NCBI RefSeq assembly: GCF_900107775.1 | Contig: NZ_FNRF01000003.1 | Coordinates: forward strand, 496,001-560,000 | Reading direction: 5' to 3' | Length of the DNA: 64,000 nucleotides | DNA from: Xylanibacter ruminicola | Lineage (GTDB): Bacteria > Bacteroidota > Bacteroidia > Bacteroidales > Bacteroidaceae | Shown here: piece after piece, positions 42,911-52,708 of the stretch | Numbering within the stretch: the first letter of the stretch is position 1 | Layout: the number at the start of each line of letters is the position of its first letter | The notes under the pieces: generated by a model | The model's database searches: none | What the model was told of the DNA's origin: nothing | The model's input: the letters and a program-made list of their open reading frames with translations, nothing else | Made by a program: the position numbers and the translations under genes

Positions 42911-45900
42911 CTACTTTTCGCCCTTACCGAATTTGCTGGGTGGAACACCGTACTTTTCTTTGAAGCACTTGTAGAAATAGGTAGGTGATTGGAAACCTAC
43001 TTTGTAGCTTACTTCGGTGACGTTCAGATCGCCCTCGATAAGCAGTTCGGCGGCACGCTTCAATCGCTCGTTCTGCAGATAGCTGTTGGGTGACATGCCT
43101 GTAAACTCCTTCATCTTACCATAGAACTTGGTGCGTCCCATTTTTAAGAGCGAGGCGAGGGTATCCACATTAAAGTCGGCATCACCTAAGCGCTGGGCCA
43201 CGATGGTCTCCATCTTTTCGCGGAAACGCTGGTCGGCCTCGTCGGTGATGATGGGGGCATTGATCTTTGAGCTTTGAGCATTGAGCTTTAGATTTTCATC
43301 TGTTGGCTGGAGACGGCTGTACCACTTTATTAATTGGGTAATGCGCAGTACCAGCAGTTCAAAGTTGCAGGGCTTTACCATATAGTCGTCGGCGCCGGCC
43401 TTGTATCCACGCAGCAGCTGGTCGTCGCCATCCAGCGAGGTAAGCATAATCATCGGTGTGTTGCGTGTAGCCTCGTTGGCACGCAGCTGGCGCACAATCT
43501 CAAAGCCGTTTACATCGGGCAGCATCACATCGCACAGAATCAGACTTGGCTGCTGCTCGCCGATATCGCTCAGCGCCTTCTGTCCCTCGGTATAGCTGAT
43601 GGTACGGAAATAGCGGCCCACACTCTCGCGAATCTGGTCGAGCATGTCGGGATCGTCCTCGATGATAGCCACGGTATAGTTCTCGTTAAAGGCCACAGGA
43701 GCCAGTTCGCGGATATGATCGGGCGTAGGCTCGGGCTCGTACTGGGTGTTCACAGCGGTACTGCCGGCATAGTCGTCGGCACTATATACATCGGCAGTGG
43801 CGGGGATGGTAACGATGAAACGCGAGCCACCCTCGGCAGCAATGCGCTCGTAGGCTAAACGTCCCTTGTGGAGCAAGGCCGACTGATAGGCGGTGTACAA
43901 TCCGATACCCATGCCACCCTGCGATACGTAGCCGTGCATAAAGGGCTGGTAAAGCTGTGGTATCTGCAGCTCGCTGATGCCAGGACCGCTATCCTCCACA
44001 ATCAGTTGCAGTTGCTGCTGATCGTCGGAAAGTTTTGCTTTCAGACTGATGCTGCCGCCCTGTGGAGTGTATTTGATAGCGTTCGAGAGTAGGTTGTAGA
44101 GAATGGTCTCGATCAAGTGTGGGTCGAACGTCAATCGATGCTGATGGGCGAATGGGGTAAAGGTGAGCTGTTGATCCTTGCGGGCGGCCACCTCGCGGAA
44201 CTCGTCGCAGGTGGTACGGGCCAGTTTGATGATATCGTCCTCAACCACAGCCAAACGCTGGTTACCTGTGTTGATACGTCGGAACTCCATCAGCTGGTTA
44301 ACCAGCTTGGTAAGTCGTAGTGTGCCTCGGCGCACCGTCTGCACAGCCGAACGCGACACCTGTGCATCGTTACCCTTCTGGGTGAGCTTGTCGGCGGCAC
44401 CACTGATGATGGCCAATGGTGTACGGAACTCGTGGGCGATATGGGTAAAGAAGTTCAGTCGGAAGGTGGTGAGCTCCTTCTCTACACGTATCTGCTGGTC
44501 GAGCTCGAAGTTGCGGCGCCAAAAGCGGTAGAAATACCAGCACAACACGCCAATTATAAATAGGTAGATGAGCCATGCCCACCATGTGTTGTACCAAGGC
44601 TGACGGATAATCACTGTAAACACATACTCCTCGCTCCACTGGTTGTTCTTGTTCAGCGAACTCAGGTGGAACTGGTAGGTGCCTGGTGGCAGTCCGTTGT
44701 AGCGGGCGCTGTTATCGCTGGTAAGCTGTCGCCAGTCGTGCTCAAGCCCCTCCATGTAATAGCGGTACTGGGTTGAGGCTATGCCGGCATAGTCGAGGTT
44801 AGAGAAACCTAATTCGATAGAGTTCTGGTCGTGATTCAGTACCAATCGGCGGTCGCTGGTAGTAAGGTAACGTGCCACACCATTAATGCTCACCATGGTG
44901 ATGATGGGTCGACCAGCCTTCTCGGGTGTGTCGGCATTCAGTCGCTCTGGTTCCAGAATCATCATACCGTAGGCTGTACCAAACAGCAGTCGTCCATCGG
45001 GCAGCATAGCAGTACTGTTCTCGCTGTAGATATTACTCTCGAGCGTATGTCCGAACTGGTATGAGTTTACCTTGCCATCCTTGCGGATACAGGTAATGCC
45101 GTTGTCGGTACCTGCCCACACGTTGCCTTGACGGTCGGAGGTTACGCTCAGAATATTGTTGGTAATCAGTCCATCGTGGGTGGTATATCCCTGCTGGATG
45201 CTGAACTTGCCATCCTGGTAGCGGCACTTCTGCAAGCCACCGCCACGACCGCCTACCCAGATGTTACCAGCCGAGTCGGGCATCAGACACGAGATTTCGT
45301 CGAAGGGGAAGTCGCCATGCTGGATGTTATGACTGATGAAATCATCGTCGGTCAGCGTTTTCTTCAGCATGTCGATATGATACACGCCGTTGTTGGTGGC
45401 CAGCCAGTAGTGGTGGCGGTTGTCGGCACGGATGATACGAATCAGACTCTCGTTGTACGAGCGCTTCATCAGATGCGTGATGTTCAGCAGTCCGTCGGCC
45501 TCCAGGCGCACCACAAACAGTCCGTCACCCCAGGTGGCAATCCACAATCGACCTAATGGGTCTTCGGTAATATCATAGATCTGACTGGATGGGAATTCGA
45601 TAGGCTTGCCGTCGATATACAATCCGCCACCGCGAGTGCCCATCCACTGGTGGCCACGACTGTCCTTGTAATAAGCGTAAACGGCAGCAGGCAGCGTGGT
45701 GGCTGTGGCGCTTTGCCACGAGGTGGGGTTCAGCTCGTACAGCATGTTGTCGCGGGTGCTCAGCAGCACGCGGTTGCCGCCCGTGTAGCTTACCATACGT
45801 ACAAAGTTACTCCAGTCGCCTTTGCGGTTGGGTTGTGGGTAGAAATAGTCGGCATTGGTCTTGTCGGGAGGTAGGATACAGGTGAGTCCTGTAGATTCCT

Positions 45901-47122
45901 CGCTCAGCCAGATGCAGCCGCTACGGTCGATGAGGATGTTGTTCAGATAGCTGTTGCCCACAATGGCCCATGGCGAAGTGGCTGAATAGTGCTGCAGGCG
46001 GTCGTTTTGGATGTCGTACACAAACAGGCCGTTACCATAGCTGGCAATGTAGTACTGTCCGTCGGCACCTTTCTTGATATTATAACGACGGAAACGCTCA
46101 ACGGTTGATTTCACGCCCTGCATCAGGTTCAGCACGCGCATGTCGCCCTGGGCAGGAAATACGTAGAGTATGCCGGTGCTGTTGCTCACAAAGTAGTTGT
46201 CGTCGTTGGTCAGTCCTTCCATCAGTGCCCCTCCGCGCACGTGATATTTTTCGGTGGCAGCCGCCGTGCCCAGTTTGGGGTTCACCATAATCGTCTGGTT
46301 GTTGGTCATAATCATCCAGCAGCCGTGCCACTGGAAACTGGCGGAAACCATATTGATATTGTTCACGTCGGCAGCGATGGGTATGCGTCGCAATTCGCGA
46401 CCCTGCCCATCGAAGGTGTAAACCAGTCCGGTGTTGGTGAGTGCCAGCATCTGCTTGCCAATCTGTATGCCGCGGCGGAAGAATATGCCCTTGGCAATGG
46501 TGCGTGCCTTGCCTTTGGCATCGATGATGGTGATGCCAGATGAGGTCATGGCCCAGAGCCGTGCCTGCGAGTCTTCGAAGGCATCGTTCACGTGGTTGAT
46601 GGGCAGTCCGCCGTTAGCCTTGGTATAGTCGGTACAGCTCACGGGTCCGTCGGTATTGCCCTTTACGCGGCGCACACCGCTCTCATCGTCGAACATCCAC
46701 ACCACACCCTGCTTGCCACGTATAAATCGGCGATAGGTGCGGGCATGGTCGCCTTTGTTGGTAAAGTCGATAAAACAACCTGCGCGCAGGTCGTAACAGC
46801 AATACACGTAGGTACTGGTGCGCATCCACAGGTGGCGCTTATCGTCGTCGGGGAACACGTAACCCACCACACCATGGATAGGGTCGCTCTCGGGCCCCAG
46901 GTTGTAGATGTTGTAGAAGTGGTATCCATCGTATCGGCACAAGCCGTTGGCTGCGGCCATCCAGATGTAGCCGTCGGCATCCTGCGTCATGTCGAATATC
47001 TGATTGCTGGGCAGTCCATCGGCCGAACTGATATGGCGGCTGTTGGTTAGAATCTTGTTTTGTGCCGACAGCATGGTGCTGATGCCGAGCAGGCACAGTA
47101 TGAGGTTTCGTTTCAAGTTCAT
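42911..47122 (-). CDS. hybrid two-component system regulator (HTCS)
   Basis: 1403 residues. A signal peptide (MNLKRNLILC...MLSAQ) precedes a two-propeller periplasmic sensor (repeats such as DADGYIWMAAANGLCRYDGY and DPLGRLWIATWGDGLF), a Y_Y_Y domain (GLPPGTYQFHLSSLNKNNQW), a membrane segment (WAWLIYLFIIGVLCWYFYRF), HisKA with phospho-acceptor His897 in AHEFRTPL, HATPase (NLLSNAIKYTPQGG; GMGIGLYTAYQ), a receiver with Asp1198 in CDVMLPD and an AraC DNA-binding domain at the C-terminus. Such proteins sense an oligosaccharide in the periplasm and activate a locus. Neighbours PL11, SusC/D pair 3, CE12 and the GH2 operon are the likely regulon. The linker between receiver and AraC is encoded by heptamer repeats (43266-43293). 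Confidence 0.95.
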   Translation of the reverse strand: MNLKRNLILCLLGISTMLSAQNKILTNSRHISSADGLPSNQIFDMTQDADGYIWMAAANGLCRYDGYHFYNIYNLGPESDPIHGVVGYVFPDDDKRHLWMRTSTYVYCCYDLRAGCFIDFTNKGDHARTYRRFIRGKQGVVWMFDDESGVRRVKGNTDGPVSCTDYTKANGGLPINHVNDAFEDSQARLWAMTSSGITIIDAKGKARTIAKGIFFRRGIQIGKQMLALTNTGLVYTFDGQGRELRRIPIAADVNNINMVSASFQWHGCWMIMTNNQTIMVNPKLGTAAATEKYHVRGGALMEGLTNDDNYFVSNSTGILYVFPAQGDMRVLNLMQGVKSTVERFRRYNIKKGADGQYYIASYGNGLFVYDIQNDRLQHYSATSPWAIVGNSYLNNILIDRSGCIWLSEESTGLTCILPPDKTNADYFYPQPNRKGDWSNFVRMVSYTGGNRVLLSTRDNMLYELNPTSWQSATATTLPAAVYAYYKDSRGHQWMGTRGGGLYIDGKPIEFPSSQIYDITEDPLGRLWIATWGDGLFVVRLEADGLLNITHLMKRSYNESLIRIIRADNRHHYWLATNNGVYHIDMLKKTLTDDDFISHNIQHGDFPFDEISCLMPDSAGNIWVGGRGGGLQKCRYQDGKFSIQQGYTTHDGLITNNILSVTSDRQGNVWAGTDNGITCIRKDGKVNSYQFGHTLESNIYSENSTAMLPDGRLLFGTAYGMMILEPERLNADTPEKAGRPIITMVSINGVARYLTTSDRRLVLNHDQNSIELGFSNLDYAGIASTQYRYYMEGLEHDWRQLTSDNSARYNGLPPGTYQFHLSSLNKNNQWSEEYVFTVIIRQPWYNTWWAWLIYLFIIGVLCWYFYRFWRRNFELDQQIRVEKELTTFRLNFFTHIAHEFRTPLAIISGAADKLTQKGNDAQVSRSAVQTVRRGTLRLTKLVNQLMEFRRINTGNQRLAVVEDDIIKLARTTCDEFREVAARKDQQLTFTPFAHQHRLTFDPHLIETILYNLLSNAIKYTPQGGSISLKAKLSDDQQQLQLIVEDSGPGISELQIPQLYQPFMHGYVSQGGMGIGLYTAYQSALLHKGRLAYERIAAEGGSRFIVTIPATADVYSADDYAGSTAVNTQYEPEPTPDHIRELAPVAFNENYTVAIIEDDPDMLDQIRESVGRYFRTISYTEGQKALSDIGEQQPSLILCDVMLPDVNGFEIVRQLRANEATRNTPMIMLTSLDGDDQLLRGYKAGADDYMVKPCNFELLVLRITQLIKWYSRLQPTDENLKLNAQSSKINAPIITDEADQRFREKMETIVAQRLGDADFNVDTLASLLKMGRTKFYGKMKEFTGMSPNSYLQNERLKRAAELLIEGDLNVTEVSYKVGFQSPTYFYKCFKEKYGVPPSKFGKGEK
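43266..43293. repeat. heptamer repeat CTTTGAG/CATTGAG inside the HTCS gene
   Basis: Four adjacent 7-base units on the plus strand: CTTTGAG, CTTTGAG, CATTGAG, CTTTAGA. In frame, they encode about NLKLNAQSSKIN, exactly between the receiver and AraC domains. The unit is a one-base variant of the CATTGAC repeat at 834. Confidence 0.8.
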
Positions 47123-47144
47123 TGATGTTAGTTGTTATTTGGTG

Positions 47145-47152
47145 CAAAAGTA
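47145..47152 (-). promoter_or_regulatory. -7 element TACTTTTG for HTCS
   Basis: Matches TAnnTTTG, 23 bases upstream of the HTCS ATG; same octamer as in the GH2, CE12 and SusC pair 3 promoters. Confidence 0.65.
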
Positions 47153-47180
47153 GCTATTATTTCCGAGAAATAAGCACGTA

Positions 47181-47210
47181 AAACGAACAATTCTACAGAT
47201 TTTTGTATAA
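47181..47210. promoter_or_regulatory. candidate operator between HTCS and PL11
   Basis: Contains AAACGAACAATTCTAC (47181-47196) and TTTTTGTATAA (47200-47210), which resemble the two halves of the SusC pair 3 operator, but the spacing differs. From the HTCS side TTATAC (47210-47205) stands 58 bases from the -7 element, as TTGTAC does elsewhere. Confidence 0.35.
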
Positions 47211-47239
47211 AAAGTCGAGCGCATATTATAAATAAGGCG

Positions 47240-47247
47240 TAAATTTG
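47240..47247 (+). promoter_or_regulatory. -7 element TAAATTTG for PL11
   Basis: Matches TAnnTTTG, 22 bases before the ATG at 47269. It excludes the in-frame TTG at 47245 as a start. Confidence 0.65.
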
Positions 47248-47268
47248 CAACAAAAACATGATTTAACG

Positions 47269-49227
47269 ATGAAAAGGAATACACTAACAACCGTACTCAT
47301 GCTGTTGGGCGCCACCATGCTGCAGGCCCAGCCGCGTTATGACATGCAGCATATCAACCGCGAACAGCTGGATCGTGGCGTGGTAGCCATCCGTAGTGGC
47401 AATCGGGTGATGGTTAGCTGGCGCACGCTTACCAGCGATGCCGTTGGTCAGCCCTTTGATGTGTACCGCAACGGACAAAAGCTGAATTCTAAGCCCTTGT
47501 GCCAAGGTGGTACCTTTTTTGTTGATGAGGCGCCGTTGACTGCCGATGCTACCTACGAGGTGCGTGGTGGCGGCAAGAACGGCAGCTACCAGTTGCGTGC
47601 CAATGCCCCCGAAGGTTATCTGCCCATCAAACTGCAGAAACCTGCCGATGGCGTAACTCCCGACGGACGTACGTTCGGCTATACGGCCAACGATGCCAGT
47701 GTGGGCGATGTGGATGGCGACGGACAATACGAGATACTGCTGAAGTGGGACCCTACTAATGCCCACGATAATGCCCATGATGGCTATACCGGACCCACGT
47801 TGTTGGACTGCTACCGATTGGACGGTACACTGCTGTGGCGTATCGACTTGGGTATCAACATCCGTAGTGGCGCCCACTATACACCTTTTATATTCTATGA
47901 TTTGGATGGCGACGGGCGTGCCGAGCTGATGGTACGTACCAGCGATGGTACCCGCGATGGAGTAGGGCGCGTGATAGGCGATGCCAATGCCGACTACCGC
48001 CACCATGCGCCTGCCAATGCCGAGAATCCCAAGCCCGAAGGCGAGTGGGTTAAGTATAATAAGCAGGGGCGCCCTAAAACAGGGCGTATATTAACCGGCA
48101 ACGAATACATCACCGTGTTTGATGGCTTAACGGGTAAGGCTTTGGATACCAAACCCTATGTGCCTGCACGTGGTAACCTGAGCGACTGGGGCGATAACTA
48201 TGCCAACCGCTCCGACCGTATGCTGGCTGCTGTGGGCTATCTGGATGGTAAGCATGCCTCGGCCATCTTCTGTCGCGGCTATTACACCCGTACCGTGCTG
48301 GCTGCCTGGGATTGGGACGGTCGCGAACTGAAACAGCACTGGGTCTTCGATACCAACAGCAAGGGTGTTGGCAAGGATGGCAAACCGCTGCATAGCTATG
48401 CGGGGCAGGGCAACCATAACCTGCGTGTGGCTGATGTGGATGGCGACGGCTGCGATGAGATAACCTACGGCTCGATGGCGGTAGATCACGATGGTCGTGG
48501 CCTGTATAATACCGGTATGGGGCATGGTGATGCGCTTCACCTGATGGCTTTCGACCCGAAGAGTGCCGAACTGCATGTGTGGGACTGTCACGAGAACCGT
48601 CGCGATGGCAGCGATTTCCGCAATGCCCGTACTGGCGAGGTGATATTCAAGATACCATCAACCAACGATGTGGGGCGCTGCATGGCGGCTGATATCGACC
48701 CCACCAATCCTGGCTTGGAGATGTGGAGCACCGATAGTCATGGCATCCGTAACATGAAGGGCGAGGTGCTTTACACAGCCGAAGACCCTGATGACCCGCA
48801 GCACAGGCAGCACCTGAAGCTGGGTGGCCGCCACCTGTCGGTTAACTTTGGTATCTGGTGGGATGGCGATCTGCTGCGCGAACTGCTCGACCACGAAACC
48901 GTGAGTAAGTACGATTGGAAGAACCATACCATTAAGGATGTAACTAAGTTCCATGGAGTAGTATTCAATAACGGGACCAAATCCAACCCTTGTCTGTCGG
49001 CCGATATCTTAGGCGATTGGCGCGAGGAGGTGATAGCCCGCACTCCCGACAGCAGCGAGTTGCGCATCTTTGTGTCGCCCATCCCAACAGCCTATCGTAT
49101 CAACTGCCTGATGGAGGACATCCCATACCGCCTTTCAACCGCAGCCCAGAACGTGGGCTACAACCAACCATCGGAGCCCGGATTCTATCTCGGTCCCGAT
49201 GAGACGGTACAGCCATTTTTGAAATAG
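47269..49227 (+). CDS. PL11 rhamnogalacturonan endolyase
   Basis: The frame opens at 47245 with TTG, but the ATG at 47269 gives the signal peptide MKRNTLTTVLMLLGATMLQAQ and sits behind the -7 element; 652 residues. The eight-bladed propeller of PL11 (YesW/YesX type) is supported by several calcium-binding loops (GDVDGDGQYE near residue 145, YDLDGDGRAE, ADVDGDGCDE), by ASVGDVDGDG and by the conserved C-terminal NVGYNQPSEPGFYLG. It cleaves the rhamnose-galacturonate backbone by beta-elimination, making the unsaturated ends that GH105 removes. It lies alone between the HTCS and SusC pair 4. It is the key evidence that the locus targets rhamnogalacturonan I. Confidence 0.94.
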   Translation: MKRNTLTTVLMLLGATMLQAQPRYDMQHINREQLDRGVVAIRSGNRVMVSWRTLTSDAVGQPFDVYRNGQKLNSKPLCQGGTFFVDEAPLTADATYEVRGGGKNGSYQLRANAPEGYLPIKLQKPADGVTPDGRTFGYTANDASVGDVDGDGQYEILLKWDPTNAHDNAHDGYTGPTLLDCYRLDGTLLWRIDLGINIRSGAHYTPFIFYDLDGDGRAELMVRTSDGTRDGVGRVIGDANADYRHHAPANAENPKPEGEWVKYNKQGRPKTGRILTGNEYITVFDGLTGKALDTKPYVPARGNLSDWGDNYANRSDRMLAAVGYLDGKHASAIFCRGYYTRTVLAAWDWDGRELKQHWVFDTNSKGVGKDGKPLHSYAGQGNHNLRVADVDGDGCDEITYGSMAVDHDGRGLYNTGMGHGDALHLMAFDPKSAELHVWDCHENRRDGSDFRNARTGEVIFKIPSTNDVGRCMAADIDPTNPGLEMWSTDSHGIRNMKGEVLYTAEDPDDPQHRQHLKLGGRHLSVNFGIWWDGDLLRELLDHETVSKYDWKNHTIKDVTKFHGVVFNNGTKSNPCLSADILGDWREEVIARTPDSSELRIFVSPIPTAYRINCLMEDIPYRLSTAAQNVGYNQPSEPGFYLGPDETVQPFLK

Positions 49228-49253
49228 GCTTTTTTACATATTATAACAATTTG

Positions 49254-49298
49254 AGTAATTTTTCTGGTGTAATTTTGCATTAAATCGGAAAAATTACT
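49254..49298. promoter_or_regulatory. 11-bp inverted repeat with two -7 like octamers upstream of SusC pair 4
   Basis: AGTAATTTTTC (49254-49264) and its exact inverse complement (49288-49298) are separated by 23 bases. The octamer TAATTTTG occurs twice in the plus direction, at 49270-49277 inside the loop and at 49299-49306 next to the right arm, 29 bases apart. The second is the better placed promoter, 69 bases before the SusC start. Confidence 0.45.
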
Positions 49299-49306
49299 TA
49301 ATTTTG
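49299..49306 (+). promoter_or_regulatory. -7 element TAATTTTG for SusC/SusD pair 4
   Basis: Matches TAnnTTTG in the 148-base gap behind PL11. An alternative identical octamer stands 29 bases upstream. Confidence 0.55.
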
Positions 49307-49375
49307 TGCCCTGAAAAGATTTTGGAAAGAGTGTTTACTAACAATAATAATTAACTAACTCATCAAAAAATTAAA

Positions 49376-52300
49376 ATGTACAAGATGAATCAATTGTCAA
49401 CAAGGCGCGTGTGTTTAACATCGGCCTTGGCTGCGTTGCTCTTAGCTGGTGCGCCTGTAAACTATGTGATGGCGTATGGTGGAGTGACTGGTATTCAGCA
49501 AACTTCAAGTGTTAATGGTGTTGTGGTTGACCAGACTGGCGAAGCCATTATTGGTGCCACCATCAAAGTTAAGGGTAGCCAGAAAGGCGCCATTAGCGAT
49601 TATGATGGTAACTTTACCATCGATGCCCAGCGTGGTGATGAACTCGAGATTAGCTACATCGGCTACAAGACTCAGGTTATCAAGGTCGCTGGTCAGCATG
49701 TAAAGGTAACCCTTTTGGAGGATTCAAAGGCTCTCCAGGAGGTGGTAGTAGTAGGTTTCGGTACTCAGAAGAAGGTGAATCTGACGGGTGCCGTTTCTGT
49801 TGTTGATGGCGACGAGCTGGCTCAGCGCCCCGTAGCAAATGCCGCTCAGGCCTTGCAGGGTGTTGTTCCTGGACTGCAGATTGCATCAACCAGCGGTTCG
49901 CTCGATGCATCACCCAGCATCAACGTTCGTGGTACCGCCACTATCGGTGAGGGTTCAAGCGGTTCGCCTCTGATCCTGATCGACGGTATGGAGGGCGACC
50001 TGAACACCATCAACCCACAGGATATCCAGAGCATCTCGGTTCTGAAGGATGCTGCTGCATCATCAATCTATGGTAGCCGTGCACCTTTCGGTGTGATCCT
50101 GATTACCACTAAGAACGGTGGCAAGGACAGCAAGGTGAAGGTGAACTATAACAACAGTTTCCGTTTCAGCAACCTGATTCGTGGCAAGCACATGATGAAC
50201 TCGGTTGACTATGCTTCGTGGTTGAACGATGCCAAGACCAATCAGGGTCAGTCGGTATTCTTCGATGCCGAGCGCATGGCAGCCATCAAGGAGTATCACG
50301 ATGCCACCCCAGTAGGTCCTGGCACCCGTCGCACAGCCGATGGCAAGCTGGTTTACGCTATCGGTTCGCAGAACGGTGTGACCTGGGACGACGGTTACGG
50401 TTACGGTATCGACGATGTGGATTGGTACGACGTGGTTTACCGCAACTCAGCCTTCTCGCAGGAGCACAATGCCAGCGTGAACGGTGGTTCCGAAAAGCTT
50501 AACTTCTATGCCTCAATCGGTTATCTGGACCAGGGCGGTTTCATGAATATGGGTAGCGATGGTTACAAGCGCTACAACGGTACCGCCAAGATGAACATCG
50601 AGCTGGCCAAGTGGATTCGCATGAACTACAACATGCGTTTTGCCCGCACCAACTATCATCGTCCAGCTGCCCTTACCAGCAGCCTGTATAACGATATGGC
50701 CCGTCAGGGTTGGCCTATGCTGCCTCTCTACGATCGCAACGGCTATCTGTACTCATCACCATCACCAGCTCTGGGTTTGGCAACAGGTGGTGTGGATCGT
50801 AAGGAGCGCGACGTGCTCAACCACCAACTTGGTTTCGTGATCGAGCCTATCAAGAACTGGATTACCCATATCGATTTCAACTACAAAATAGATAATGCCA
50901 TCCGCCACTGGGATAGCCAGCGCACCTACAACCACAACGTGGCTGGCGAGGCTATCATCTACAACCAGAACTCGAATGTTCACGAGGATGAGTATAAGGA
51001 TAACTACCTGAACTTCCAGGCCTACACCGAATACACTTGGTCGCTGGCCGAGAAGCACAACTTCCACGTGATGGGCGGTTTCCAGACCGAGCAGCTCAAG
51101 CGCACTCAGTTCGGCCTGCAGCGCAACGGTATCCTGGATCCTACCAAGTCGGAGGTTGACCTGACCAACGGTCTGAGCTACTCGGGCCAGGCTATCGTTC
51201 CTGATGTGAACGGTTCGCGCAACCAGTGGCAGACAGCCGGTTTCTTCGGTCGTGTGAACTACAACTACGACGAGAAGTACCTGTTCGAGGCTAACCTGCG
51301 TTACGATGGTACCTCACGTTTCCGTAGCGACAAGATGTGGAAGCTATTCCCCTCAGTATCACTGGGTTGGAACATCGCCCGCGAGAAGTTCTGGGAGAAT
51401 CTGGCCGGTACTGTCAACACCCTGAAGCTGCGTGCTTCTTATGGTTCGCTGGGTAACCAGAACATCAACAACTGGTATCAGACCTATCAGACCATCGCCT
51501 ACAACTCGGTGGCTGGTTCATGGTTGCAGAATGGCGCTAAGCCTAACACCACCAGCGCTCCTGGACTGGTTTCGGCCCTGCTGACATGGGAGAAGGTGGA
51601 GAGCTACGACCTGGGTCTCGACTTCGGTGCTTTCAACAACCGACTGACTGGTACTTTCGATTACTATATCCGTAACACCAAGGATATGGTTGGTAACGCT
51701 CCTGAGCTGCCTGCCATCCTGGGTACTGGTGTGCCCGTGACCAACAATACCGACTTGCGCACTGCTGGTTGGGAGTTGCAGATCAGCTGGCGCGACGTGC
51801 TCAAGAACGGTCTTTCTTACGGTGTTACCTTCAACATCTCTGATGCCCGCACCAAGATTACCCGTTATCCTAACAACCCCACCGGTTCGATCAACAACTA
51901 CATCGAGGGTCGTTACATGAACGAGATCTGGGGCTTCGAGACCATCGGTATCGCTAAGAGCGACGAGGAGATGAACGCTCACCTGGCAACAGCCGATCAG
52001 AGCTCACTGGGCAGCAACTGGGCTGCTGGTGACATCATGTACCGCGACCTGAACGGCGATAACAAGATTTCGCGCGGCGCTCAGACACTGGCCGACCACG
52101 GCGACCTGAAGGTGATTGGTAACTCAACACCTCGCTACCTGGTTGGTTTGAACCTGAATGCAGCTTACAAGGGCTTTGATATCAGCGCCTTCTTCCAGGG
52201 CGTGATGAAGCGCGACTGGTGGATTGGCGGCTCATGGGGCGGCGGTCTGGAGTATCTGTTCGGTACCACCAACTCATGGGAGTGGTGGAGCGTAGGTATC

Positions 52301-52672
52301 ACCGACGTTCAGGACTACTATCGCGATGCCAACACCTGGTCGGTACAGAACGGTTACCAGCAGGCTAACCAGGATGCCTGGTTGCCCCGCGTACAGTTCA
52401 GCGACAAGAACGAGCAGGCCCAGACACGCTACCTGATGAATGGTGCTTATGTTCGCCTGAAGAACCTGCAGCTGGGTTACACCCTGCCACGCCAGATTAC
52501 TCAGCCTTGGGGCATCAGCAACCTGCGTGTATTTGTTTCGGCCGAGAACCTGTTTACTATCACCAAGATGCCTCACCAGTTCGATCCTGAGCTGATGTCG
52601 AACTCAGTTGATCAGAACAACGGCTATCCTTTGCAGAAGACATTTGCATTCGGTCTTAACGTATCATTCTAA
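49376..52672 (+). CDS. SusC-like TonB-dependent outer-membrane transporter (pair 4)
   Basis: 1098 residues. Either the ATG at 49376 or the one three codons later can start it; the signal region is CLTSALAALLLAGAPVNYVMA. Then come the carboxypeptidase-regulatory-like domain (VNGVVVDQTGEAIIGATIKVK), LQEVVVVGFG, the plug (IQSISVLKDAAASSIYGSRAPFG) and a barrel ending in VSF. Many codons end in C, unlike pair 3. With the SusD 36 bases downstream it would import oligosaccharides. The following MFS porter, GH2 and GH35 genes suggest galactose-containing side chains, but the ligand is not readable. Confidence 0.95.
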   Translation: MYKMNQLSTRRVCLTSALAALLLAGAPVNYVMAYGGVTGIQQTSSVNGVVVDQTGEAIIGATIKVKGSQKGAISDYDGNFTIDAQRGDELEISYIGYKTQVIKVAGQHVKVTLLEDSKALQEVVVVGFGTQKKVNLTGAVSVVDGDELAQRPVANAAQALQGVVPGLQIASTSGSLDASPSINVRGTATIGEGSSGSPLILIDGMEGDLNTINPQDIQSISVLKDAAASSIYGSRAPFGVILITTKNGGKDSKVKVNYNNSFRFSNLIRGKHMMNSVDYASWLNDAKTNQGQSVFFDAERMAAIKEYHDATPVGPGTRRTADGKLVYAIGSQNGVTWDDGYGYGIDDVDWYDVVYRNSAFSQEHNASVNGGSEKLNFYASIGYLDQGGFMNMGSDGYKRYNGTAKMNIELAKWIRMNYNMRFARTNYHRPAALTSSLYNDMARQGWPMLPLYDRNGYLYSSPSPALGLATGGVDRKERDVLNHQLGFVIEPIKNWITHIDFNYKIDNAIRHWDSQRTYNHNVAGEAIIYNQNSNVHEDEYKDNYLNFQAYTEYTWSLAEKHNFHVMGGFQTEQLKRTQFGLQRNGILDPTKSEVDLTNGLSYSGQAIVPDVNGSRNQWQTAGFFGRVNYNYDEKYLFEANLRYDGTSRFRSDKMWKLFPSVSLGWNIAREKFWENLAGTVNTLKLRASYGSLGNQNINNWYQTYQTIAYNSVAGSWLQNGAKPNTTSAPGLVSALLTWEKVESYDLGLDFGAFNNRLTGTFDYYIRNTKDMVGNAPELPAILGTGVPVTNNTDLRTAGWELQISWRDVLKNGLSYGVTFNISDARTKITRYPNNPTGSINNYIEGRYMNEIWGFETIGIAKSDEEMNAHLATADQSSLGSNWAAGDIMYRDLNGDNKISRGAQTLADHGDLKVIGNSTPRYLVGLNLNAAYKGFDISAFFQGVMKRDWWIGGSWGGGLEYLFGTTNSWEWWSVGITDVQDYYRDANTWSVQNGYQQANQDAWLPRVQFSDKNEQAQTRYLMNGAYVRLKNLQLGYTLPRQITQPWGISNLRVFVSAENLFTITKMPHQFDPELMSNSVDQNNGYPLQKTFAFGLNVSF

Positions 52673-52708
52673 TGGTAAACATTCACGTAAAAAAAAGATT
52701 AGGAAATT

